From: Candidatus Latescibacterota bacterium
Lineage (GTDB): Bacteria > Latescibacterota > UBA2968 > UBA8231
Assembly: GCA_009691525.1 (NCBI GenBank)
Contig: SICG01000035.1
Coordinates: 1-32,031 of the forward strand
Direction: 5' to 3'
DNA length: 32,031 nt
The translations under genes and the position numbers were made by a program. The notes beneath the pieces are model-generated. The model was not told the DNA's origin and made no database searches. It saw nothing but the letters and a program-made list of their open reading frames with translations. This document shows positions 15,000-21,442 of this stretch, in pieces; within the stretch, counting starts at the first letter, position 1, and the number at the start of each line of letters is the position of its first letter.

Positions 15000-15587
15000 A
15001 TGCCAACAGACCCCGGCTATTTTGTGCATCCCACTGCCTGCGTCGACGCCCCCAGCCAGATCGGCGAGGGCACCAAGGTGTGGCATTTCTCCCACCTCAT
15101 GCCCGGGGTGCGCATCGGCCGCAACTGCATTCTGGCCCAGAACGTGTACATCGACCGCGATGTGATCATCGGCGAGGGCTGCAAGATCCAGAACAACGTC
15201 TCGGTATACCGGGGGGTGACCCTGGAAGACCGGGTCTTCTGCGGGCCCTCGATGGTCTTCACCAACGTGATCAACCCGCGGGCCTTCATCGAGCGCAAGG
15301 CCGAATTCAGGCCCACTCTGGTGCGCGAGGGGGCCACCCTGGGCGCCAATTCCACCGTGGTCTGCGGGGTGACCATCGGCGCCTACGCCTTTGTGGGGGC
15401 CGGGGCCGTGGTCACCCACGACGTGCCAGCCTACGCCCTAATGTACGGGGTGCCGGCCCGCCAATCGGGCTGGGTGTGCCGCTGTGCCATCAAACTCGTC
15501 CAGACCGGCGAGGAGCTGGCCTGCCCGTCCTGCGCTTCGCGCTACCACCTTGTTTTGCCCGCCCAGCTTCAGGCCCTCCCCAGTTGA
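15000..15587 (+). CDS. Left-handed beta-helix acyltransferase (WbpD/WlbB-like)
   Basis: A 195-residue hexapeptide-repeat acyltransferase, probably an acetyl-CoA-dependent N-acetyltransferase acting on a UDP-amino sugar for surface polysaccharide. The start [20 protein letters not shown] and [20 protein letters not shown] match the WbpD/WlbB group. Repeats continue through [40 protein letters not shown] (FTNVINPR segment follows) and [20 protein letters not shown] to the cap segment [17 protein letters not shown]. The C-terminus adds a C-x-C...C-x-x-C zinc-ribbon-like knuckle (VCRCAIK, then CPSC), frequent in this group. ATG 15000 has only a weak upstream purine stretch. No other polysaccharide genes are nearby. 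Its last 98 bp overlap the end of the convergent hydrolase gene. Confidence 0.88.
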   Translation: MPTDPGYFVHPTACVDAPSQIGEGTKVWHFSHLMPGVRIGRNCILAQNVYIDRDVIIGEGCKIQNNVSVYRGVTLEDRVFCGPSMVFTNVINPRAFIERKAEFRPTLVREGATLGANSTVVCGVTIGAYAFVGAGAVVTHDVPAYALMYGVPARQSGWVCRCAIKLVQTGEELACPSCASRYHLVLPAQLQALPS

Positions 15588-17772
15588 GGTGTTCCTCCAG
15601 AAAGCGGAAAGTTTTTTTTCCGTTGATGGTGTGGGGGCCGTCGAAGTACTCGATCTCCGCTTTCTCTCCCAATCCCGACAAGACGTAGCGCCGCTTGGTG
15701 CGGGCGAATTCGTACGCCACCCATTCGTCGGGGGCCACCCCGTCGTGGTGGCCGCGCTCTACCATGAAGGGGCGCGGGAAGATCAGCCAGCTCATCTCCG
15801 CATAGTTGAAGGTGTTGCCCAGGTCGAACTCGGGCATCTCATACTCGGCGTGGAACATGTAGGAGTAGAGATGGCGGGTCGAGACGTTCTTCCAGATCCA
15901 CTCGTTGTAGTCGGCCGAACAGATGCTGAGGCAATACTGCCCGAGGATGGCCGGCACCCGCATGGCGGTCTTGCCCCCGTAGCTGAGACCGTAGAAGGCC
16001 AGCCGCTCGGGGTCGACAAAGGGCAGGCTGGAAAGCCATTCGAGGAGGCGCTGGTGCTGGCGCACGATGAAAGAGAAGAGGGAGAGCTTGAGCGGATTGG
16101 CCAGGCGCTGCAGCACCCGGTAGGTCTCGCCGCCGATGTAGGGGTTTTGGGGGGAGAAGGTGACAAAACCCTTTTCGGCCAGCCGGCAGGCATAGCGGTG
16201 GTAGTAGGCGCTTTCCACCTTGGGGTCGGCCAAGTCTTGAGGCCGGCCCTCCAGACCGTGCTGGCAGACCACCACCGGGCGCTGTTGGCCGGGGCGGATC
16301 TTTTTGGGGACCAGCAGGATACCGTAGGCAAAAACCTCGGGGTAGACGTCGAGCACTACTTCGTAGCCGCGGTACTTGGGCTCGTCGTAGACCAGGCGGG
16401 TGCGGGGATTGAGGGCCAGGCGCGAGGGCGGCAACTCGCCGATGACTTCCTTGGAGAGATAATTGCGATACCAGTTGCAGGACTGCTGCCAACTCTGCAC
16501 GCTGGTGGTATCGGCTTTGGCCCAGAAGTCCCGGCGGCGGAACTCGGCCTGGGCCAGCAACTCCTGGGTGTGGTCCACCAGTTGGTGGAACTGCCGCTGC
16601 TGGCGGGCGGCCGGATCGGGTAGCGGTGCCAGGCGGCGCATCTTGCCGGCCTGGGGCTTGAGCCGGCCCTTGATGCCCAGGTCGCCCAGGAAGCGGGCCA
16701 AGAGGGCATCGCTGCCCGGCAGGGTGCTGGCCAAGAGCGAGAAGGTGTGTCTGCCGTCTGCCAGGCGACAGGCCCGCTCGAATTCGGCGGCTACGGCGGT
16801 GGCTGTGGGAGTCGCGATTCCGCCCGGGGCCGCGCCGCTGCGCTTTGGGGTCTCTGGGGGCGGGCCGGGCACTGGTGGGTGGGGGCAATGCTCCACGCAC
16901 AAGGAGCGCGGCGCCACCAGACCGGCCAGCTCGGCGTCGCCGAATTCCTCGAGCAGGCCAAAGACGTTGCGGTAGATGGGCTCCTGCCACAGGGTCTGGC
17001 GTGGGCCGAAGTAGCCCGAGACGGCAGTGGCGCGGATACGGGTGTCCAGCGCCGCGGCGTACAGGGCCAGCAGCCCGCCCTCGCCGTAGCCGATCACGCC
17101 CAGGGGTTGGCCATCGGCGGTTAGGCAGTCGAGGGCAGCCGAGATCTTCTGCACCTCGAAACCGATGAGATGCCGGCCCAGCTCAAAGGCCGCCCGGTAG
17201 ATGAATTCGCGGTGGGGTTGGTTGGTCATACGAATGGCGGGGTTGCCAGAGTGGGTGTCGCTGCGGTCGACGAGGCAGGGCACCAGCACCTGGCAGCCGC
17301 TTTCAGCCAGCCGGCGGGCAAACTGGGCGCGGGGGGAGAGCCCGGGGGCCAGGCCGGCCAGTTGTTCCGGGGTCCAGTCGCAGTCGGGCAGGGCGACGAT
17401 GCTCGCCCTGGTCCGCCCGGTGGGCAGGAGCAGCAGGCCCTCGCCGTCGACGTTTTTGAAGACCGGCCAGCGCAGGGCCCAGACTTGGTAGCCTGGGCCG
17501 GCAGCGAGCGGGCCGGGGTGGGTCGGGTCAGAAAGCAGTTGCAGGGCGGCGGGTAGGCGTTGGTCAGCCGCACCGATCAGGCGGCGCAGCTCCCGGCGTT
17601 TGGCCGCCACGGCGCGTTCACCTCTTTTCCAGCGCTTGGCCCGCCGGGCCGGGGCCGCTTCGGTCTGGCGCAGCAGGTAGGCGCGGAGGCCCTCCACCAT
17701 ACGTGCGGCCAGGTCCCCTTCCCATTCGAGGGGGGCGGTGTGGGGGAGAACGCTGTGGGTCTTGTGGGCCAT
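15490..17772 (-). CDS. Tandem alpha/beta-hydrolase (dienelactone hydrolase / acetyl-xylan-esterase-like)
   Basis: A 760-residue protein with two alpha/beta-hydrolase halves. The N-terminal half (about 90-370) has a nucleophile elbow reading [15 protein letters not shown] at 227-240, with Glu 231 where the Ser nucleophile is expected, so this half is probably not a classical esterase. The C-terminal half (about 440-735) is intact: [14 protein letters not shown] oxyanion region, [13 protein letters not shown] with Ser 597, [13 protein letters not shown] with Asp 677, and [10 protein letters not shown] with His 714. It therefore probably hydrolyses an ester or similar bond. No signal peptide is apparent. 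The last 30 residues are Arg/Gly-rich and read antisense to the end of the convergent acetyltransferase gene, so the natural stop may have been lost. ATG 17772 is the only good start. I know similar long two-domain hydrolases mainly from Planctomycetes-type genomes. Confidence 0.8.
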   Translation of the reverse strand: MAHKTHSVLPHTAPLEWEGDLAARMVEGLRAYLLRQTEAAPARRAKRWKRGERAVAAKRRELRRLIGAADQRLPAALQLLSDPTHPGPLAAGPGYQVWALRWPVFKNVDGEGLLLLPTGRTRASIVALPDCDWTPEQLAGLAPGLSPRAQFARRLAESGCQVLVPCLVDRSDTHSGNPAIRMTNQPHREFIYRAAFELGRHLIGFEVQKISAALDCLTADGQPLGVIGYGEGGLLALYAAALDTRIRATAVSGYFGPRQTLWQEPIYRNVFGLLEEFGDAELAGLVAPRSLCVEHCPHPPVPGPPPETPKRSGAAPGGIATPTATAVAAEFERACRLADGRHTFSLLASTLPGSDALLARFLGDLGIKGRLKPQAGKMRRLAPLPDPAARQQRQFHQLVDHTQELLAQAEFRRRDFWAKADTTSVQSWQQSCNWYRNYLSKEVIGELPPSRLALNPRTRLVYDEPKYRGYEVVLDVYPEVFAYGILLVPKKIRPGQQRPVVVCQHGLEGRPQDLADPKVESAYYHRYACRLAEKGFVTFSPQNPYIGGETYRVLQRLANPLKLSLFSFIVRQHQRLLEWLSSLPFVDPERLAFYGLSYGGKTAMRVPAILGQYCLSICSADYNEWIWKNVSTRHLYSYMFHAEYEMPEFDLGNTFNYAEMSWLIFPRPFMVERGHHDGVAPDEWVAYEFARTKRRYVLSGLGEKAEIEYFDGPHTINGKKTFRFLEEHLNWGGPEAGRAKQGGSAKRRTGRPAPRRSGRV

Positions 17773-17876
17773 CAGTCACCTGCCTCGTGGAGGATGCGGT
17801 GAGGGGGAGAATATAGACTCCCTGCCGGCCGCCATCCAGGCGCCGGGGCAGCGGGCGGCGTGGCAGAAATTTCACT

Positions 17877-17905
17877 TTGACGGGATACATGGCCGGGGTA
17901 CTTTA
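17877..17905 (+). promoter_or_regulatory. Possible promoter for the DUF1016 fragment
   Basis: TTGACG (17877-17882) is followed after 17 nt by ACTTTA (17900-17905), overlapping a TACTTT alternative. The -35 is good and the -10 poor. It lies in the 180-bp gap between divergent genes and about 50 bp upstream of the TTG start at 17953. On the minus strand a TATATT near 17812 could be a -10 for the hydrolase, without a recognisable -35. Confidence 0.25.
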
Positions 17906-17952
17906 CGTGGATAAGACCACGCCATCCACCCCCATTAAAGGGGAGGGCTGCT

Positions 17953-18528
17953 TTGAAGCGAAAACCAGCAGACCTCGCGCCATCCCAGGCCGCGCCGCTC
18001 CTGCCGCCGGACTACCCGGCCTTTCTGAGCGATATCAAGGCCCGCATCCATAGGGCGCAGATGCGGGCTGCCTTGGCGGCCAATCACGAGTTGATTCTGC
18101 TCTACTGGGACATCGGATGCTCCATTGCCGAGCGGCAAAAGCAGGCCGGTTGGGGTGCGGCGGTCATCCCCCGACTAGCGCGGGACATTCGCAATGAGTT
18201 GCCGGTGGTAGACGATCGCCTCCGCCATGCCGCAGACAACCCGACCATCGGTCTCATCCTTTGCCAGGAAAAAAACCGCCTGGTGGCCGAATACGCGCTC
18301 AAGGGGGTGCAAAAGGCTATTGGGGTTTCCGAATACCAGTTCACCCGTGTCCTGCCCACGGAATTCCAGTCCAGCCTGCCCACCGTCGAGCAGATAGAAA
18401 CCGAGTTGGAGTGCCTGGTGAGGGGGAATACGGCGGCCAAAGGCGCAGAGAGAGAAAGAAAGAAGACGGGTGCAAAACGGCCGAGCCGCACTGGAGGGAA
18501 AGCCAAGCGCACACGGACAACGAAGTGA
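17953..18528 (+). pseudogene. DUF1016 / YhcG-type PDDEXK nuclease with large internal deletion
   Basis: A 191-residue remnant of a YhcG-like (DUF1016) protein, normally about 340-360 residues. Residues 1-83 match the N-terminal domain (YPAFLSDIKARIHRAQMRAA, ELILLYWDIGCSI, GWGAAVIPRLARDIRNELP). Residues 84-150 match the extreme C-terminus of the nuclease domain (VVDDRLRHAADNPTIGLILC, KNRLVAEYALKGVQKAIGVS, LPTVEQIETEL). The intervening 170 or so residues are gone, in frame. They include the PDDEXK active site (D and E-x-K on the FYIDLLFYH / VAIELK strands), so no nuclease activity is expected. After residue 150 comes a basic low-complexity tail (RERKKTGAKRPSRTGGKAKR). The start is TTG 17953 behind GGGGAGG. 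These proteins are linked to restriction and phage-defence islands, but no such system is present here. Confidence 0.75.
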
Positions 18529-18563
18529 ACCCTGCTGTCCCACCCTTTGAAGACAGCGAATTT

Positions 18564-19055
18564 ATGAGAGAACCTATGCCCTACGAAGTCGCTATCCGCC
18601 AGGTCGCGCCCCGCACCCTGGCCGCGGCGCAGGCCCGGGTCAAACCCCAGACCCTGGTCCCCTCCATCCGGCCCCTCTTCGACCAGGTGTACAAATACCT
18701 GAACGAGGCCGGCGTGAAGGAGCGGGGGCTGAACGTGATCGTCTATTGGAACGAGGCCGGTCGCAACCTGCTGGAAAGCGAAGAGGGGTTGGTCGTGGAA
18801 GCGGGGGTGGAGGTGGAGGCGGCAATGCCCCAGGAAGGTAGGGTCCGCGCGGTGGCCACGCCGGCGGGCCGGGTTGCCAGCACCGTAAATGTGGGGCGCT
18901 ATGATCAGATGGGCAAGGCCCACGAAGCTGTGCGTTCCTGGTGCGAAGCGCAGGGTTTGAGCCTGGCCGGCCCCAATTGGGAGGTGTACGGGCACTGGAA
19001 CGACGACCCACAACAGTTGCGCACCGGGGTTTTTTATCTTTTGTCGAACTCGTGA
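18564..19055 (+). CDS. GyrI-like / AraC-effector-binding domain protein
   Basis: A stand-alone SHS2-fold small-molecule-binding domain of 163 residues (GyrI/BacR-like). It starts YEVAIRQVAPRTLAAAQARV, the usual first strand of this fold, continues with LVPSIRPLFDQVYKYLNEAG and IVYWNEAG, then AMPQEGRVRAVATPAGRVAS, MGKAHEAVRSWCEAQGL and GPNWEVYGHWNDDPQQLRTG. The Glu and Trp/Tyr-rich end is where the fold binds cationic or aromatic ligands. It carries no DNA-binding domain. The start is uncertain: ATG 18564 or ATG 18576, the latter preceded by GAGAGA at 5-nt spacing. The stop lies 12 nt upstream of the PhyH-HEAT ATG, so the two are probably co-transcribed. The ligand is unknown. Confidence 0.8.
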   Translation: MREPMPYEVAIRQVAPRTLAAAQARVKPQTLVPSIRPLFDQVYKYLNEAGVKERGLNVIVYWNEAGRNLLESEEGLVVEAGVEVEAAMPQEGRVRAVATPAGRVASTVNVGRYDQMGKAHEAVRSWCEAQGLSLAGPNWEVYGHWNDDPQQLRTGVFYLLSNS

Positions 19056-19067
19056 GTGAGGAAAGCG

Positions 19068-20504
19068 ATGGCCGCCAAACCGCAATTGCTCAGCGACGCA
19101 CAGATGTATCAATTCATCCGAGAGGGGTACCTCAACGTGCAGGCGGATTTTCCCGTCCCGCTCAACGAGGACATCTACCAGCGCATCGAGGCGGTGTTCG
19201 AGAAGGAGAAGAATCCGGGGAACAACATCCTGCCGCGTATCCCCCAGATCCAGCAGGTGTACGACCACCCGGCAGTGCAGGGCGCCTTGACCAGTATCCT
19301 GGGCCCGGACTATCTGATGAACCCCCACCGCCACTGCCACCTCAACCCGCCCGGCAGCAAAGGCCAGAACTGGCACAAGGACAACTATGTCTTCGACGAG
19401 ATCCTCCGCCAGCCCCGGCCCCGCTGGGTGTTTGCCTTCTATTACCCGCAGGAGGTCACCCCCGACATGGGAGCCACCGGCATCCTGCCGGGCCGGCACT
19501 ATCACCACCACATCTCCAGCGACAATCCGGCGCTGACCACCGAGACCGAGTTGCCCCTGTGCGGCCCGGCCGGCACGGTGGCCATCGTGCATTACGACGC
19601 CTGGCACCGGGCCACGGCCAACCGCAGCGAGCGCAAGCGCTACATGCTCAAATTCGTCTTCGAGCGCCTGAGCGAGCCACAGGCCGCCCCCTGGAATCAC
19701 GAAGGTGGGTTCTGGCCAGGGGGAGAGGGGCCTCTGGAGGGGATTCACGCCGAGGTGTGGAACTGGCTGCGGGGCGTTCCTTCCGGCCCTGGCAGCGGCC
19801 GGGGGCCTTCACCGGACCTGCTGGAGCAACTGCGCGGGGGAGAGCAACTGGAGCGCTTGCGCGCTGCTTATCAGGTGGCGGTTTGCGGGGAAGCGGCTCT
19901 CCCAGCACTGGTGCAGGCCCTGGAGGCCGAAGCTGCCGCTGCCGCCGAACACCTGTGGGACAAGATGCCGGGCAATCCGCGGGGCAGCAATCCGCCGGCC
20001 GGCGCCGCCGGCCTGGCCCTGGCCGTTTTGGGCCGGCCCGCGGTGGCGCCGCTGACCGGGCTGCTGGAACACGCGCATTGGGGGGTGCGCGCCATGGCGG
20101 CCGACACCCTGGGCAATATGGGCCCTGTGGCGCAGACAGCTGTGCCAGAATTGGCCCGTCTGCTGGCCGACGAACACCCGCGGGTGCGCCGCCACGCCGC
20201 CGAAGCCCTGGGGCGTGTAGGCGCGGCGGCAGCCCCGGCTCTGCCGGCCCTGATCGGCTGTATCCGCGATCCTGATTTGCGGGTGCGCCACAACGCCTGC
20301 CTGGCCCTGGCCAAGATCGGCCAGCCGGCCGAGGCGGCCATCCCCCTGCTGCTGGAAACGCTGGAGGACGAGGATCGGTACGTGCGCTACTTTGCCGGGG
20401 TGGCCCTGCGCCGCCTGGCCACCCCCGAATCCCAGCGCGTCCTGTTAGACGCCCTGTTCACGGCGCGCTGGTGTCCGGTTACCAATCCCGAGAATATGTA
20501 CTGA
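19068..20504 (+). CDS. PhyH-family dioxygenase fused to C-terminal HEAT repeats
   Basis: A 478-residue two-part protein. Residues about 10-205 form a phytanoyl-CoA-dioxygenase-like Fe(II)/2-oxoglutarate domain: H103 and D105 in GQNWHKDNYVFD, H180 in HYDAWHRATAN, GATGILPGRHYHHH near 135 and RSERKRYMLKFVF near 186. A linker of about 60 residues rich in Gly and Pro follows. Residues about 265-460 form PBS-lyase/HEAT-like helical repeats (WGVRAMAADTLGNMGPVAQ, PRVRRHAAEALGRVGAAAAP, LRVRHNACLALAKIGQPAEA, RYVRYFAGVALRRLA). HEAT repeats usually bind protein partners, so this oxygenase may act on or with a protein, unlike its two small-molecule-type paralogues here; that is inference. The ATG at 19068 has GAGG 6 nt upstream and is preferred over GTG 19056. 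Confidence 0.88.
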   Translation: MAAKPQLLSDAQMYQFIREGYLNVQADFPVPLNEDIYQRIEAVFEKEKNPGNNILPRIPQIQQVYDHPAVQGALTSILGPDYLMNPHRHCHLNPPGSKGQNWHKDNYVFDEILRQPRPRWVFAFYYPQEVTPDMGATGILPGRHYHHHISSDNPALTTETELPLCGPAGTVAIVHYDAWHRATANRSERKRYMLKFVFERLSEPQAAPWNHEGGFWPGGEGPLEGIHAEVWNWLRGVPSGPGSGRGPSPDLLEQLRGGEQLERLRAAYQVAVCGEAALPALVQALEAEAAAAAEHLWDKMPGNPRGSNPPAGAAGLALAVLGRPAVAPLTGLLEHAHWGVRAMAADTLGNMGPVAQTAVPELARLLADEHPRVRRHAAEALGRVGAAAAPALPALIGCIRDPDLRVRHNACLALAKIGQPAEAAIPLLLETLEDEDRYVRYFAGVALRRLATPESQRVLLDALFTARWCPVTNPENMY

Positions 20505-20530
20505 GGGATCAAGCGAAGGTAGGATGAACT

Positions 20531-21193
20531 ATGTGCGGCCGCTTTGCCCTCCACCACACCACCGCCGAAGTGGGCGATTATTTTAGTGTCGAGCAGGTCT
20601 CCTTCGAACTGCAACCCCGCTACAACATCGCCCCTTCCCAGCCGGTGGCGGTGGTGCGGCAGCGCGGGGTGCGCAGCCTCGACGCCTGCAAGTGGGGCTT
20701 GGTGCCCTCCTGGGCCAAGGACCCCAAGATCGGCAACCGCATGATCAATGCCCGCGCCGAGACCCTGGCTGAGAAGCCCTCGTACAAAAGTGCCCTCAAG
20801 CGCCGGCGTTGCCTGATCCCGGCCAGTGGTTTCTACGAATGGCGGCAGGAGGGCAAGGAGCGCATCCCCACCTACATCCACGCGCTCGATGAGTTGCCCT
20901 TGGCCCTGGCCGGACTGTGGGAGGAGTGGCAATCCCCCGACGGGACGCAACTCCTGTCCTGCACCATCCTCACCACCGAGGCCAACGCCTTCATGGCCAC
21001 CATCCACACCCGCATGCCGGTCATCCTGCCGCCCGCTGCCCAGGAACAGTGGCTGGACCAGGAACAGCAGGAGTTGGAGACCTTGCTGGCTTTGCTACAG
21101 CCGCTGGCAACCGATGGCCTGGCCGCTCATGCCGTGGGCCGGCAAGTGAACGCGGCATCTTTCGACGAACCTTCCTGCATTCAGCCGGTGTAG
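20531..21193 (+). CDS. SRAP domain protein (HMCES/YedK family)
   Basis: A 220-residue SOS-response-associated peptidase-like protein that shields abasic sites in single-stranded DNA by forming a covalent thiazolidine crosslink through Cys 2. The signature residues are all present: MCGRFAL with C2 (start fixed by the requirement for Met-Cys), RYNIAPSQPVAVV near 30, CKWGLVPSWAKDP near 53, N74 in MINARAETLAEKP, E103 in CLIPASGFYEWR, and H159 in ATIHTRMPVIL. The length matches the E. coli protein. The gene lies 26 nt after PhyH-HEAT with an AGG-rich ribosome binding site, so it may be read from the same transcript. Followed by a MITE-like repeat. No other repair genes are nearby. Confidence 0.93.
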   Translation: MCGRFALHHTTAEVGDYFSVEQVSFELQPRYNIAPSQPVAVVRQRGVRSLDACKWGLVPSWAKDPKIGNRMINARAETLAEKPSYKSALKRRRCLIPASGFYEWRQEGKERIPTYIHALDELPLALAGLWEEWQSPDGTQLLSCTILTTEANAFMATIHTRMPVILPPAAQEQWLDQEQQELETLLALLQPLATDGLAAHAVGRQVNAASFDEPSCIQPV

Positions 21194-21245
21194 TAGCTAT
21201 GAGCGTCGGGGAGCGACCCATTCCGGTTTTTCCCCAGGCGCGTCC

Positions 21246-21274
21246 CGCAGCACCCCAACGTATGGGGTGCTGCG
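21246..21274. repeat. Hairpin 1 inside MITE-like copy 1
   Basis: A perfect 12-bp stem: CGCAGCACCCCA (21246-21257), 5-nt loop ACGTA, TGGGGTGCTGCG (21263-21274). It is one of a pair with similar outer arms (CGCA-x-CACC). It is absent from copy 2 of the repeat. Confidence 0.85.
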
Positions 21275-21308
21275 TTGCATGCACGGAGCCGCCCGACAGC
21301 CCGGCCCC

Positions 21309-21334
21309 CGCAACACCATCTATATGGTGTTGCG
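21309..21334. repeat. Hairpin 2 inside MITE-like copy 1
   Basis: A perfect 11-bp stem: CGCAACACCAT (21309-21319), 4-nt loop CTAT, ATGGTGTTGCG (21324-21334). It lies 34 bp after hairpin 1 and shares its outer-arm pattern, giving a REP-pair-like arrangement. Confidence 0.85.
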
Positions 21335-21442
21335 CACCCTCGCTCGCTGTCGCTCCCCTACCCCACCACCCCGCCACGCGGACTTCCCTTCCCACCCACT
21401 CCCCGGGAAAAACCTCCAGGGTCATCTCCCCGCCGCCGTATG

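Larger units (their letters stand above)
21207..21432. repeat. MITE-like intergenic repeat, copy 1 (long form)
   Basis: A 226-bp non-coding element between the convergent SRAP and ABC permease genes. Its ends are imperfect inverted repeats: the left end (from 21207) reads CGGGGAG, then GACCC, then GGTTTTTCCC; the reverse complement of the right end (from 21432) reads CGGGGAG, GACCC, GGTTTTTCCC at nearly the same spacing over about 33 bp. The element also matches a second copy at 30665-30798 in both ends and in the interior (CGCTC-rich stretch, then ACTTCCCTTCCC...CCCCGGGAA). Relative to that copy it contains about 95 extra bp carrying two hairpins. It has no ORF of its own and is probably mobilised in trans, or is a REP/BIME-like structural element. 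Location between convergent stops would suit a bidirectional terminator role. Confidence 0.65.

Noticed and set aside
12890..15165. Long plus-strand frames opposite MFS2 and FAH (345 and 424 codons)
   Set aside because: Low-complexity Gly/Gln/His-rich readings with no motifs, antisense to well-supported genes.
15839..16990. 383-codon minus-strand frame inside the hydrolase gene
   Set aside because: An Arg/Pro-rich out-of-frame shadow of the double hydrolase.
17953..18528. Phage-defence island around the DUF1016 fragment
   Set aside because: No restriction, helicase, TA or other defence genes flank it, and the nuclease active site is deleted.
18102..19748. 548-codon minus-strand frame across the DUF1016, GyrI and PhyH-HEAT genes
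   Set aside because: It is antisense to three recognisable genes and matches nothing; the reading direction of all motifs is plus.
21207..21432. CRISPR array or attC site
   Set aside because: The two hairpins are not regularly repeated with spacers, and no integrase or cas gene is near.
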